A stretch of 64,000 nucleotides of DNA from Flavobacterium nitrogenifigens (GCF_003254565.1 NZ_QJRI01000170.1:62001-126000); one strand, 5' to 3'; counted from the stretch's first letter, positions 34,870-44,863 are shown. A program made the numbers and translations. The notes: a model not told the origin generated them from the sequence alone.

Positions 34870-37477
34870 GGTACCGACTGGCCATTTTTTTAGAGCAGTC
34901 ATTTTTGTTTTTGTTTTAGTAACCTGTCCCCAGTTATGGGGACAGGCTAAACAGAAAAAAATCATGACCGTAAAGGATTATGATTTGTGGAGCACCCTAA
35001 GTCCCGGGCAGTTATCCGGTAATGGTAACTGGTCCAGCTACGCTTTAAATTACTATAATAGGAATTCAAATGCCGATACGCTTTTTGTCCAGCATAACAG
35101 TTCGCGTAAAAAATATAGTTTCCCTGGTGCCAAAGATGGAAAATTCAACGGGGAATCGGATTTTGCCTGCATTGTAAAAGATTCCCTTATTGTGCAGAAT
35201 CTTAAATCTGGAAAGACCTTTTCTGCACCCTGCAATACCGATTTTAATTTTTCAGCAGATCATAAGTTTCTGGCAATTTTTACCCTGCAGAGCGGGAAAA
35301 AGTTCAAATTGGAAATTAGAAATGGTCAAGGGATGATCATCCGTGAAATTCCAGATATAAACAATTATATTTTCGATCCGGAAAAAAACGGCATTGCATA
35401 TTGTTTTGAAAAAGATAATGCATACGGAGTTGAAATAATACAGTTTAAAAATACAATTGAAGTCACAAAAGTTATAGAAGATTATGAAGTGCCGCTTCTT
35501 GGTCTGGTATGGAAAAACAATACGATTGCTTTTAATGAAGATAAAATTTCAGATTCCAGACTACATAGTTTCAATATATCCAAAAACAGACTCAGTACTA
35601 TGGATCCAAAGACCACAGCTGGATATCCAAATGGCATGAAGGTCTCCAATCCGAAATACCAGAAAATGATCCTCTCAACTGACGGCAAAAGCGTATTTTT
35701 TTGGCTAAAGGAAAAACCGACCGCATCCGATGCAATTGATCCCGCTGCAGTACAGATTTGGAACTCCAAAGACAGGCTCTTGTTTGATTTCAGAAAATAC
35801 AAAGGCGACTACAGGTTAAACAGCAAAATGGCAATCTGGTCTGTAGAGGGGAATAAAGTGCAGCAAATAACAGACAGGGAATATCCGCTCGGATTTTTAA
35901 GCGCTGACTACAAGCACGCTTTCATATATGACCCTGCTGCCTATGAGCCTAATACCAATCAATCACAGCCATTTGATTTATATGTGCAGGATTTAGATAC
36001 TGGCAAAAGAAAACTTGTGATAGCCCATCGAACTGGAGATTTTCTTCCACTGGGTTCACCTGATGGCAACTTCCTGTTTTATACAAAATCCAAGCAATGC
36101 TGGGTCTATAATGTTTCAAAAGATTCGCACACAATTATAACGGAAGGCCTGTCGGAGTCATTTTTTCACGAGGATTATAATATGCCAATTGAAGCTCCCT
36201 CCTACGGAATTGGAGGATGGACAAAAAATAATGAAATTATACTTTACGACAAGTATGATTTGTGGAGCATATCACTTGATGGAACTGTAAAAAAACGACT
36301 GACTAAGGGAAGGGAAATGCAAAAATCCTATCGGATTAAAGTTTTTAATTCTGACCCGTATTTTAGCCTGACAGAATCCAAGAAACATTTTCTAGATCTC
36401 AACAAAGGCTTTCTTCTCCAGACTTCAAACCGTGAAACTGGTCAGAGCGGACTTAGCTACTGGAACCTAAAAAATGGAATGAAGGATTTGGTGTGGGAAA
36501 ATAAGAAAATTGATGAGATCAAAAAAGCGGACAACAAGGATATTTACCTCTACACGGATCAAAGCTTTGAATTATCGCCAAGACTTATGGTATTTAACCA
36601 TAAATCAACTGAGATTATCCAGAGCAATCCCCACCAGAAAAACTTTTATTGGGGCAGAAACGAGCCTATTGAATTTCAGGTAAACGGCGTAAAGGCAAAA
36701 GGATTTTTGTGCTATCCTCCAGATTTTAAAGCCGGATTAAAATATCCAATGGTGGTTCATATCTATGAGCGCCAATTTTCCTATATGAATGAGTATGTAA
36801 ATCCTTCCCTGCTGACTGAAGACGGATTTAACGTCACAAATGTGATCAATAACGGCTATTTTGTTCTGTATCCCGACATGGTTTATGATTACGGCAATTT
36901 GGCGGAATCGGTTACCAAAAGCGTGCTTAGTGCAGTTGATGAAGTCATTAAAAAAGGCGATGTGGATTCCAGCCGGGTCGGATTGATTGGGCATTCGTTC
37001 GGAGGCTATGAGACCGATCTGATCATAACGCAGACCAGCCGCTTTGCGACCGCAGTTGCCGGGTCTGCTTGGACGGATCTAGTTAGCAGCTATCTCTATG
37101 TGAGCGGATCCAGACGACAGCCTGATTTTTATCGTGCAGAAGAGAATCAGTTGCGCATTGGAAAATCGCTATTTGAAGATATGCATAGCTATCTGAAAAA
37201 TTCTCCCGTACTTTTGGCTCCGAATGTAGAAACTCCTCTATTGGGATGGGTAGGCGAAAATGACAGGCATATCCATTCTCTCCAGAGCATGGAATTTTAT
37301 CTGGCGATGCGCCGTCTTGAAAAGGAGCACACTCTTCTGGTATATCCGAATGAAGGCCATGAAATGGGAACAGAAGAAAACGCAGAAGATCTCAATGTTC
37401 GAATCTTGCAATGGTTTAACCGTTACCTGAAAAATGGCAAACATCAAGACTGGATGAACGCTGATTTCAAAAGATAA
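34856..37477 (+). CDS. S9-family serine peptidase (prolyl-oligopeptidase type)
   Basis: An 873-residue exported protein (signal segment AVIFVFVLVTCPQLWGQ). A beta-propeller-like N-terminal part up to about residue 600 precedes an alpha/beta-hydrolase domain with the triad: Ser714 in LIGHSFGGYE, an aspartate in GWVGENDRHIHS and a histidine in YPNEGHEMG. It would cut peptides in the periplasm or at the surface. Its start overlaps susD by 14 bases, so the three genes form one operon for capture, import and cleavage of peptides. It faces a convergent operon with a cysteine-bearing secreted peptide. Confidence 0.92.
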   Translation: MKAIKVPTGHFFRAVIFVFVLVTCPQLWGQAKQKKIMTVKDYDLWSTLSPGQLSGNGNWSSYALNYYNRNSNADTLFVQHNSSRKKYSFPGAKDGKFNGESDFACIVKDSLIVQNLKSGKTFSAPCNTDFNFSADHKFLAIFTLQSGKKFKLEIRNGQGMIIREIPDINNYIFDPEKNGIAYCFEKDNAYGVEIIQFKNTIEVTKVIEDYEVPLLGLVWKNNTIAFNEDKISDSRLHSFNISKNRLSTMDPKTTAGYPNGMKVSNPKYQKMILSTDGKSVFFWLKEKPTASDAIDPAAVQIWNSKDRLLFDFRKYKGDYRLNSKMAIWSVEGNKVQQITDREYPLGFLSADYKHAFIYDPAAYEPNTNQSQPFDLYVQDLDTGKRKLVIAHRTGDFLPLGSPDGNFLFYTKSKQCWVYNVSKDSHTIITEGLSESFFHEDYNMPIEAPSYGIGGWTKNNEIILYDKYDLWSISLDGTVKKRLTKGREMQKSYRIKVFNSDPYFSLTESKKHFLDLNKGFLLQTSNRETGQSGLSYWNLKNGMKDLVWENKKIDEIKKADNKDIYLYTDQSFELSPRLMVFNHKSTEIIQSNPHQKNFYWGRNEPIEFQVNGVKAKGFLCYPPDFKAGLKYPMVVHIYERQFSYMNEYVNPSLLTEDGFNVTNVINNGYFVLYPDMVYDYGNLAESVTKSVLSAVDEVIKKGDVDSSRVGLIGHSFGGYETDLIITQTSRFATAVAGSAWTDLVSSYLYVSGSRRQPDFYRAEENQLRIGKSLFEDMHSYLKNSPVLLAPNVETPLLGWVGENDRHIHSLQSMEFYLAMRRLEKEHTLLVYPNEGHEMGTEENAEDLNVRILQWFNRYLKNGKHQDWMNADFKR

Positions 37478-37490
37478 AATCAATGTATAG

Positions 37491-37529
37491 AAATGCCGGC
37501 ACCCCAAAAATACAGGCCGGCATTCTTTT
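37491..37529. terminator. Bidirectional terminator between convergent operons
   Basis: ATGCCGGC (37493-37500) pairs perfectly with GCCGGCAT (37516-37523) and is followed by TTCTTTTA. It separates the peptidase gene from the cysteine peptide gene. Confidence 0.82.
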
Positions 37530-37534
37530 AAAAT

Positions 37535-37801
37535 TTAATTATTAGTGCTTCTCTTCAGAGGAGTTACACAATTTGAATCATAAAGCTGGGCGCCAGAACC
37601 GCTGGATGCTCCAATTTTACAATTAAAGTTTCCTCCTTCATCACACTGCTGAACAGCGTTACAGCTGTCTGGATTTGCAATGTGCTGGTAGCCCTGCTGA
37701 GCCACGGATTTTGAGCTTAGAGACGAAGTGCTTGCCGCACTAGTCAAACCAACCGCAACAACTGCTAGCGGTAAAATGGTTTTTAAAACATTAGATTTCA
37801 T
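37535..37801 (-). CDS. Small exported cysteine peptide, DUF6520-like
   Basis: An 88-residue protein with a signal-like start (MKSNVLKTILPLAVVAVGLT) and an exported part of about 60 residues containing four cysteines at 47, 53, 61 and 78. The pattern fits the DUF6520/NVEALA group of Bacteroidetes, small exported proteins of unknown role usually found beside MauE-type genes. It follows the MauE-type gene by 51 bases on the same strand. It may be the substrate of a disulfide-forming system; this is inference. Confidence 0.72.
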   Translation of the reverse strand: MKSNVLKTILPLAVVAVGLTSAASTSSLSSKSVAQQGYQHIANPDSCNAVQQCDEGGNFNCKIGASSGSGAQLYDSNCVTPLKRSTNN

Positions 37802-37852
37802 AATAATATAATTTATATGGTTAATGATCTACTCTTTTTTACAGGTTTTCGA

Positions 37853-39406
37853 TCAGTCCCCTGCTATTTGGCCAATAGATTTTTTTGCATTTTGATCTGC
37901 GTAATGTGATGTGATTTTTGGCTGCAGTTTATAAAGGATAATATGCGACCCGATCAGCACGTACATTTTATCATTTATGACCTTCATATAACGCATTTTT
38001 TTTCCTCTAAGATTGCTGATAGTGAAACTCAATGCATAACTTTTTTTCTTGAGATCATAAACATCTATGATACTTGAATTTTTCCACATTCTATCGTCTT
38101 CAAAGCGGCCGGGTATTGCCGAATGAACAAATAGTAAATTGTTATATGAAGCGCAATTATTATTGACAAATAATGGCGGTTTCGAAAACTGCCTCTGGTT
38201 ATGGCTTTTGTCATTTTCAATATGCAGTTTTGCTTTTGTGATCGTATCAATTGTATTTCCTTTCCAGACGATATTCAAATGGTTGTCAGCAATCGTAAAT
38301 TGATTGCGATAGGCATACAGGTAAATGATTCTTTCCAGTTCTTTATTATACACTAAAATGCCATCGGTATCAAAAACACCGTCTGCCTGTTTTTGCAATA
38401 TTGCGGGGTTTAGAATAGTATTTCCATTCTTGTGGAGCTGGATAACGCCAAGCACATTATCTCCATTGATTCTGTTTGCGGCCACCACTGCAATTGCGTT
38501 GGAATCTATGGCTCTCGCCGTTGTGAAATATTCTCCTTTCTGATGGATCAATTTGGCTTTCCAATTTTCAATCTTACCCCTGAAAACACACGGAACTGTT
38601 CCGTCAGCCACAAAAAAATATGGCGGCTCAACCATAATTGAAACTCCTCTAAAAGGAAGTTCTTTATGATCCAGATCAATCATCGTTTTCTTAGTCTGCA
38701 ACAGTTCTGAATTCAAAATTGTCAGTACTAATGGCGATGTTGTATTGCCTAGGTAGACATTTTTGTTATAAACACCTGCAAAATAAAACGAATTCAGCTT
38801 TAAATCTTTAGATATAACCTCAAGAATTGGTGCCTGCGGAAAACGTCTGGTCAATTTATTATGATAATGAACGATATTTTCAGAAAGCAAAAATAATACT
38901 GCCACAATACTAATACTGCTTATGGTAATAACAGAAAACAGCTTTACTAACCTCCTTCTTTTCAGTGATTGAATATTTACTAAATTTTTGTCTTTGTGAA
39001 GAAGTATTGCCAGTATTGCGAGGCATACAAAGACAAGATTAAAAATCATGTGTGATTGCCAGTCCAGCTTCTCCAGCACTCCTCCGCAGGAACAAGGCAC
39101 AAATGAGGTATAATGCAGAATAATAAAAATGTAGACTGTAAACATTACCATTAACCCATAAGATAAGAATAATCCCCTCAGCCTAAATCTTGGAATAATG
39201 AGAAGCAGGCATGTAATATATTCAGCAGCAGGAACCAGAACCGCCACCCATTCTGCAAATGCACTCAGTAGTGGGGACTGCCCAAGCTCAATTTTGAAAT
39301 GCTGAAAATCCAATAATTTGCTCGTTGCCGCATAGACAAAAAGCAGGACATATAACATAGAGATAATTTCGATAACCGCACTCCTAAAATTAAACTGGAC
39401 TTTCAT
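37853..39406 (-). CDS. MauE/DoxX-type membrane protein with a large C-terminal domain
   Basis: A 517-residue protein. The first 150 residues hold four membrane helices with the MauE pattern, including VYAATSKLLDFQHFKIELGQ and the redox-looking FVPCSCGG (Cys105 and Cys107). A fifth helix (LFSVITISSISIVAVLFLLS) anchors a periplasmic C-terminal domain of about 320 residues, beta-rich and propeller-like, with no enzyme motif. MauE is needed to form disulfides in methylamine dehydrogenase. With the four-cysteine peptide encoded downstream, oxidation of that peptide is a reasonable guess. Confidence 0.78.
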   Translation of the reverse strand: MKVQFNFRSAVIEIISMLYVLLFVYAATSKLLDFQHFKIELGQSPLLSAFAEWVAVLVPAAEYITCLLLIIPRFRLRGLFLSYGLMVMFTVYIFIILHYTSFVPCSCGGVLEKLDWQSHMIFNLVFVCLAILAILLHKDKNLVNIQSLKRRRLVKLFSVITISSISIVAVLFLLSENIVHYHNKLTRRFPQAPILEVISKDLKLNSFYFAGVYNKNVYLGNTTSPLVLTILNSELLQTKKTMIDLDHKELPFRGVSIMVEPPYFFVADGTVPCVFRGKIENWKAKLIHQKGEYFTTARAIDSNAIAVVAANRINGDNVLGVIQLHKNGNTILNPAILQKQADGVFDTDGILVYNKELERIIYLYAYRNQFTIADNHLNIVWKGNTIDTITKAKLHIENDKSHNQRQFSKPPLFVNNNCASYNNLLFVHSAIPGRFEDDRMWKNSSIIDVYDLKKKSYALSFTISNLRGKKMRYMKVINDKMYVLIGSHIILYKLQPKITSHYADQNAKKSIGQIAGD

Positions 39407-39613
39407 ATTTTCATACCTAAATTAATATTCCGTTACAAGACCGAAACAACGTGAAATCTTTTACAAAGCTATATCCAATAACTCGAAAAACAGGTTTCAA
39501 AAACGTGCGAAAATATGTCTAAAACATGCCAGTTCAATTTACTGAAAAATTAAAAAAAGATGCATACTGACTAGTAGTTTCAGTACGCACCTTTCAATTT
39601 CCTGATAGCTATC

Positions 39614-39904
39614 CTATTCTTTTACATCCTCAGACAGTGACAGAAGCTTTAAGTTCAGTTCCACAAGATTGGCTTTCACCAGACACTCCTGGGCAATGTT
39701 CTTCAGTTCATTTAAATCTTCCGCAGAAATACTCTCTGCTAGAATCGAGTTGTCTTTTTCAGTCGATAATCCATGGTGGATCAAATTGCTTAAAAGCAGT
39801 ACATTTTTTCTTGAAATCTTCAAATCCATTCTCACCGGTTCATTCATGGAAGGGATACTTAAAACAGTATCATAAACCTTTGCCGCATCATTTTTTGTCA
39901 TCAT
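39614..39904 (-). CDS. Small protein of the mobilisation region, unknown function
   Basis: A 96-residue helical protein starting MMTKNDAAKVYDTVLSIPSM. I recognise no domain, but proteins of this size and start precede mobilisation genes in related elements. It is divergent from the relaxase operon, with the candidate oriT between. A regulatory or antirestriction-like role is possible. Confidence 0.6.
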   Translation of the reverse strand: MMTKNDAAKVYDTVLSIPSMNEPVRMDLKISRKNVLLLSNLIHHGLSTEKDNSILAESISAEDLNELKNIAQECLVKANLVELNLKLLSLSEDVKE

Positions 39905-40083
39905 AATTTCAACGTCTTTAATTAATAATTTAAAACTGTAAAGTTAGTTTTTGACTCCTTAAACACCCTACTCAAAATTTGATAGGGATAGGATCAATCC
40001 AAACGCCCGTCGTATCTTCGTCAGGACTTTAAAAATTAGCTTTTTTGATGAAAGAGCTTCAAGATTGCCTTGCCTGCTGCAAT

Positions 40084-40149
40084 CTGCCAGATGTCCGGTT
40101 GTATCACATCCGAAATCCGGCTGCCATTCCGCTCGGAACTCGCTGGCAG
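40084..40149. other. Candidate oriT upstream of the mobilisation genes
   Basis: The 290-base gap between the divergent genes at 39904 and 40197 contains the inverted repeat CTGCCAG/CTGGCAG (40084-40090, 40143-40149), with CCGG words inside it (TGTCCGGTT, AATCCGGCT). Origins of transfer in such elements usually lie directly upstream of the relaxase operon. No nick site can be named. Confidence 0.4.
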
Positions 40150-40196
40150 TGACTTTTTAAAGTTTTGAAATGGGTTAAAAATGAAAATGATGCAAA

Positions 40197-40586
40197 ATGA
40201 AAGAGAAAAACACTGGACGTACCAAATGGATCCACCTGCGCTTGACGCCAGACGAAATGAAAATTTTAAAAATCGGATTTGAAAAATCGCTGTGTCCAAA
40301 ACTGAGCGATTATGCCCGTAAGAACATGCTTGGAAAACCTATCGTTTTAAAATACAGAAATACATCCGTTGATGAACTGTTATTAGAAATCAGCAGGCTT
40401 AGAACTGAGCTCAATGCCATTGGAAATAATTACAACCAGGCAGTAAAAAAACTGCATTCCCTTGGGCAGATTTCTGAATTTAAAAACTGGATTTTATCCT
40501 CTCAGCATGACAGAGAAAAACTGTTTGAAGCTATGGAAAACATAAAAAATAGTATGCTGAAACTCGTTGCCAAATGGTCGCTGTAA
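40197..40586 (+). CDS. Mobilisation accessory protein (MobA-like, ribbon-helix-helix)
   Basis: A 129-residue protein. The first 60 residues (WIHLRLTPDEMKILKIGFEK then LSDYARKNMLGKP) match the ribbon-helix-helix start of relaxosome accessory proteins; the rest is helical. It would bind oriT and help the relaxase. It overlaps the relaxase start by 13 bases. Confidence 0.82.
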   Translation: MKEKNTGRTKWIHLRLTPDEMKILKIGFEKSLCPKLSDYARKNMLGKPIVLKYRNTSVDELLLEISRLRTELNAIGNNYNQAVKKLHSLGQISEFKNWILSSQHDREKLFEAMENIKNSMLKLVAKWSL

Positions 40587-41839
40587 TTAAAACGGGAACA
40601 TCGATCCGTCGCATTTTTCATTACAATGAAAACAAAGTTTCACAGAATGGTGCCCTGTGTATCGGAGCTGAAAACTATCCTGCCGATCATGACAAAATGA
40701 ACGTCTCATTTAAAATAAACCATCTGCTCTCACAGCTTGAATTAAACGAAAACGTCAAGAGGGGAAGCGTGCATATTTCACTTAATTTTCATCCGTCTGA
40801 AACTGACCTGGATGCTGAAAAACTGATTGATATTGCCCGAAGTTATATGTCTGGAATCGGTTTTGGCCAGCAGCCTTATTTAGTCTACCAGCACTTTGAT
40901 GCGGCGCATCCCCACATTCATATCATTTCGGTAAAGGTGAAACCGGACGGAAAAAGGATTGACATGCAAAATATCGGACGCAACCAGTCTCAGGCAGTGC
41001 GTATCAAAATAGAAAATGATTTTAACCTGGTAAAAGCACAGGGAAGGATTAAGGAAATCAGTTATGGAATAAAACCAATTGAAACAACTGCTGTACACTA
41101 TGGAAAAATACAGTCAAAAAAGGCGGTCTCGAAGGTGCTTGATTTTGTACTAAGCAACTATCAGTATAGAAGTCTTCCCCAGCTCAATGCCGTTCTGAAT
41201 CTTTATAATGTCTGCGCCGACAGGGGCTCTGAAAATTCAAGAACATTCAAAGCTGGAGGGCTGGTCTACCGCATACTGGACAAGGAAGGAAATCATACCG
41301 GAGTTCCCATTAAAGCAAGTGATTTCTACAGCAGCCCTACGCTTAAATTTCTGGAGATAAAATTTGAGCAGAACAGACTTAAAAATCAGCGTCCGGGGCT
41401 CCGGATAAAAAATTCCATAAGGAATATATTTGAGCATGATCGCCCTTCCCTGCCGCAGCTTTCAGAAGAGCTTGACAAGATTGGGATTTCCATGGTAAAA
41501 AGGATCTCTTCAGACGGCAGCTTGTTTGGGCTGACCTATGTTGATCATGTTACCAAACAGATCTGTAACGGAAGTGAGCTAGGAAAGGAATTTTCTGCCG
41601 CTGCCATCTCAAAAAAATGCAGCGATCCCGATAGTGAAATAAAAAATAAGGCTTCCTCTCCACAGCTGAAGGCACTATTGGATATAAAGGAAATTCTGGA
41701 GATGAAAAAAATTCCGACAGCCGGCCTGAATGAGGTTATACACACCCTGTTCGAAAAGGAATTTTACTCTGGACATATTCCAAAAGAATTCAAGAGAAAA
41801 AGGAAAAACAGAAAAAGAAAAGGACTCTCCAATAATTAA
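40574..41839 (+). CDS. Relaxase/mobilisation nuclease
   Basis: A 421-residue protein. The relaxase domain is N-terminal, with the metal site YQHFDAAHPHIHIISVKV near residues 105-121, the early SIRRIFHYNENKVSQNGA motif with a candidate tyrosine at Tyr16, and the family's LNFHPSE and DGKRIDMQNIG motifs. It nicks oriT and stays bound to the strand's 5' end. A basic C-terminal tail (RKRKNRKRKG) follows. It overlaps the accessory gene and precedes the coupling protein gene. Confidence 0.92.
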   Translation: MVAVIKTGTSIRRIFHYNENKVSQNGALCIGAENYPADHDKMNVSFKINHLLSQLELNENVKRGSVHISLNFHPSETDLDAEKLIDIARSYMSGIGFGQQPYLVYQHFDAAHPHIHIISVKVKPDGKRIDMQNIGRNQSQAVRIKIENDFNLVKAQGRIKEISYGIKPIETTAVHYGKIQSKKAVSKVLDFVLSNYQYRSLPQLNAVLNLYNVCADRGSENSRTFKAGGLVYRILDKEGNHTGVPIKASDFYSSPTLKFLEIKFEQNRLKNQRPGLRIKNSIRNIFEHDRPSLPQLSEELDKIGISMVKRISSDGSLFGLTYVDHVTKQICNGSELGKEFSAAAISKKCSDPDSEIKNKASSPQLKALLDIKEILEMKKIPTAGLNEVIHTLFEKEFYSGHIPKEFKRKRKNRKRKGLSNN

Positions 41840-41858
41840 TCATTTAAATTTTACAGTT

Positions 41859-43847
41859 ATGAACACAGGGGAAAATGAACAGGCACTGAGAAAAATTTTA
41901 GATATGACCCGCCTGATTAGCATCATGCTTCTGGCAATCCATTTTTATTACTACGGCTACTTTGTTTTCAAACAGCTCGGTCTGGTCTCGCAATTCAGCG
42001 ACAGGATTCTTGCGAATATCTCCAGGGCAGGTTTATTTAGTTATTTCCACAAATCAAAACTGCTGGCGCTGCTCTTTGTTTTGATTTCACTTCTCGGTGC
42101 AAAAGGAAGGAAAAATGAAAAATTAAAATTAAAAAAAGCGGTGCTTTTTCTGCTTGCCGGACTGTTTTTTTATTTTGCAGGCTGGTTTATTTTCCAGACT
42201 GGCTGCAATGTAGAAATCGTTTTTCTGATTTATGTTTTAACAACCAGCTCTGGTCTGCTTTTAATAATTACAGCTGGTACCTTACTGACAAGGATTGTCA
42301 GCAGAAGCCTGAACAGCCGTGACATATTCAATAAAGAAAATGAAACCTTTCCGCAGGAAGAAAGACTCCTTGAAAATGAATATTCTATTAATCTTCCGGC
42401 GCAGTATTACCTTCGTGACAAGATTCGAAAAAGCTGGATCAACATCATAAACCCTTTCAGGGGCGTCCTGGTCTGCGGTTCGCCTGGATCCGGAAAATCA
42501 TATTTCGTGATCCGTCATATTATTACCCAGCATATAGCAAAAGGATTCAGCATGTTTGTCTATGATTTTAAGTTTGATGACCTGACCAGAATTGTATATA
42601 ATGCTTATCTAAAGCACAGACATTTATACAAGGTTGTACCAGAGTTTTATGTCATTAATTTTGATGACCTCTCCCGCACCCATAGGTGCAATCCCCTAGA
42701 CCCTTCCTCTATGACCGACATAACCGATGCAGCAGAATCAGCCCGTACCATCTTGCTTGGATTAAACCGTGAATGGATTAGAAAACAGGGTGATTTCTTT
42801 GTGGAGTCACCAATAAATTTCCTGACGGCGGTGATCTGGTATCTCAGAAAATTCAACGATGGAGAGTTCTGTACCCTGCCGCATGTCATCGAACTTATGC
42901 AGCTCAATTATAAGATTCTATTCACACTGCTGCGCTCGGAAAAGGAGATTGAGGTGCTGATCAATCCATTTGTCAGTGCGTTTTTAAATAATGCCTCCGA
43001 GCAGCTGGAGGGCCAGATTGCATCAGCAAAAATTTCAATGGCAAGACTTTCTTCTCCCCAGCTCTATTATGTGCTTTCCGGAAATGATTTTACCCTGGAC
43101 ATTAACAATCCTGATGCTCCAAAAATTGTGTGCATGGGAAATAATCCGCAGAAAATACAGACGTACGGAGCGGTACTTTCACTCTATATCAGCAGGCTTG
43201 TAAAGCTTGCCAATAGAAAAGACAAACTAAAAAGCAGTCTTATTTTTGATGAGTTTCCCACCGTCTATCTAAACAATATCGACAGCCTTATTGCCACCGC
43301 ACGAAGCAATAAAGTAAGCACGACCCTGGGCATACAGGACCTGAGCCAGCTTAAAAAAGATTACGGCCGTGAACAGGCAGATGTGATCATGAATATCACC
43401 GGAAATATTATATCAGGACAGGTGACAGGAGATACCGCAAAACAGCTCTCCGAGCGTTTTGGAAAAATAATGCAGGAACGTGAAAGTCTTTCCATCAATA
43501 GTTCCGAGACTTCGATAAGCCGTTCCAGACAATTGGAATCCGCAGTCCCGGCCTCAAAAATAGCATCATTAAGTTCAGGTGAATTTGTAGGTATGACCGC
43601 CGATAATCCGGACTGTAAAATTGAGCTTAAGACATTCCACTGCGAGGTTTTAAACGACCATAATGCTCTTAGGCAGGAAATGGACAACTACAAGGAAATT
43701 GAACCAATCCGTAATCTGGACAATGCACAGGTGAACAGGAATTATACCCAGATCCGAGAGGAAATCCATGAACTTTCTGAATCTGAAATGAACCGTATTT
43801 CCGAGAGCCGCCATCTGAAACATCTCATTATTAAGAAGAAAAATTAA
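41859..43847 (+). CDS. Type IV coupling protein (TraG/VirD4/MobC-like ATPase)
   Basis: A 662-residue protein from the ATG at 41859 (MNTGENEQALRKI). Four membrane helices (about 20-160) are followed by the ATPase domain: Walker A VCGSPGSGKSYF near residue 206 and Walker B SLIFDEFPT near 461, with IATARSNKVSTTLGIQDLSQ just after. It brings the relaxase-DNA complex to the channel. It follows the relaxase by 19 bases. Full length for the Bacteroidetes type. Confidence 0.93.
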   Translation: MNTGENEQALRKILDMTRLISIMLLAIHFYYYGYFVFKQLGLVSQFSDRILANISRAGLFSYFHKSKLLALLFVLISLLGAKGRKNEKLKLKKAVLFLLAGLFFYFAGWFIFQTGCNVEIVFLIYVLTTSSGLLLIITAGTLLTRIVSRSLNSRDIFNKENETFPQEERLLENEYSINLPAQYYLRDKIRKSWINIINPFRGVLVCGSPGSGKSYFVIRHIITQHIAKGFSMFVYDFKFDDLTRIVYNAYLKHRHLYKVVPEFYVINFDDLSRTHRCNPLDPSSMTDITDAAESARTILLGLNREWIRKQGDFFVESPINFLTAVIWYLRKFNDGEFCTLPHVIELMQLNYKILFTLLRSEKEIEVLINPFVSAFLNNASEQLEGQIASAKISMARLSSPQLYYVLSGNDFTLDINNPDAPKIVCMGNNPQKIQTYGAVLSLYISRLVKLANRKDKLKSSLIFDEFPTVYLNNIDSLIATARSNKVSTTLGIQDLSQLKKDYGREQADVIMNITGNIISGQVTGDTAKQLSERFGKIMQERESLSINSSETSISRSRQLESAVPASKIASLSSGEFVGMTADNPDCKIELKTFHCEVLNDHNALRQEMDNYKEIEPIRNLDNAQVNRNYTQIREEIHELSESEMNRISESRHLKHLIIKKKN

Positions 43848-43911
43848 ACAGCTTACACGTAGTATTTTGATTTCCTTTTTAAATATCTGGACTGTCGGAA
43901 GAAGTTTTTTT

Positions 43912-44331
43912 TTATTGAAGTCCAAGGATTTCAATAGTTCTATCATCCCTTTCTCCATCATAGTATTTCTTAAGCACATGTAAAAAACAGGGAGATGCAT
44001 TGGGCAGAAGGCTGAATAAAGTCATACAGGATCTCAGTTTTCTTTCGTCCGGTCTTCCCATAATTGCAAGTGCGCTTTTGTTATCGATCTCTAGCAGTGC
44101 ATTTGTAATCTCAATAAGCCTTTTTCCCAGCACGGGATGATCGTAATACTGCTGTGCTTCATGAAGGTTCTCAATACCATAAAATATATTGTAATCCGTA
44201 AAACCCAGCCCTTTTATCTGCGGAAATATAAACCACATCCAATGTGACTGTTTCTTACCATTCTGGATTTCTTTAAGCGCATCATCATACGTTTTATTCT
44301 GGGCTTCAATGAATCGGTTAAGGTCGTACAT
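43912..44331 (-). CDS. DUF1810-family protein
   Basis: A 139-residue protein matching DUF1810 along its length: YDLNRFIEAQNKTYDDALKE, then WMWFIFPQIKGLGF, then HPVLGKRLIEITNALLEID and GRPDERKLRSCMTLF. The family is common and small; its biochemical role is not known to me. It stands convergent to the coupling gene and begins the repair-rich block. Confidence 0.88.
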   Translation of the reverse strand: MYDLNRFIEAQNKTYDDALKEIQNGKKQSHWMWFIFPQIKGLGFTDYNIFYGIENLHEAQQYYDHPVLGKRLIEITNALLEIDNKSALAIMGRPDERKLRSCMTLFSLLPNASPCFLHVLKKYYDGERDDRTIEILGLQ

Positions 44332-44493
44332 AATTCATAAAAATTTTAAATGTTAAGAGATTTTATAGTCCATATAAATTTACATCAATTAATTCAAAAA
44401 TTACTTTTTAGCAGCAAAGCAATTTTTTAAAGTATCATGTTCTTCTATTGCTGAAACTTTGCTCAAAAAATGATTTTAAATTAATTTTGCCTT

Positions 44494-44784
44494 ATGAATC
44501 CGGAAGAAATTAAACGATACTTTGAAAGCAGTCCCCCGCCTTTGGAGGTTGATTGGAAGCCATGGGCCAAAATTACAGACTCGCAGCTTTTCCTAAAAAG
44601 CTGTTACACAGGAATACGCACCTTTAATGGGCCGCTTGACATGTGCCCGGCATGGTGGCATCTGAGAGACTTTTATATCCTTATGAAAAAAACAGCCCAG
44701 CAGGATGCCGTGCAGAAAACAGAAGAAGCTGCCGCCGGACAGTCTGCTGAAAAAGCTCCTGCACAAACTGAATCACCGTCATAA
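44494..44784 (+). CDS. Small conserved protein, possibly DUF6965
   Basis: A 96-residue protein. The first 65 residues have a conserved look, rich in Trp and Pro (PPPLEVDWKPWAKITDSQLF; MCPAWWHLRDFYILMKK), a pattern I associate with DUF6965. The last 30 residues are a disordered Ala/Glu/Gln tail. Function unknown. A strong terminator follows. Confidence 0.62.
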   Translation: MNPEEIKRYFESSPPPLEVDWKPWAKITDSQLFLKSCYTGIRTFNGPLDMCPAWWHLRDFYILMKKTAQQDAVQKTEEAAAGQSAEKAPAQTESPS

Positions 44785-44805
44785 GCTATAAGTATTTTAC
44801 TCAAA

Positions 44806-44842
44806 AAAAAAGCCCTGCAATTATGATGCACGGCTTTTTTTG
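44806..44842. terminator. Bidirectional rho-independent terminator
   Basis: AAAAGCC.TGCA pairs with TGCA.GGCTTTT, with A and T runs outside. It serves both convergent genes at its sides. Confidence 0.86.
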
Positions 44843-44863
44843 AATTCTAAATTTATTTTTATT

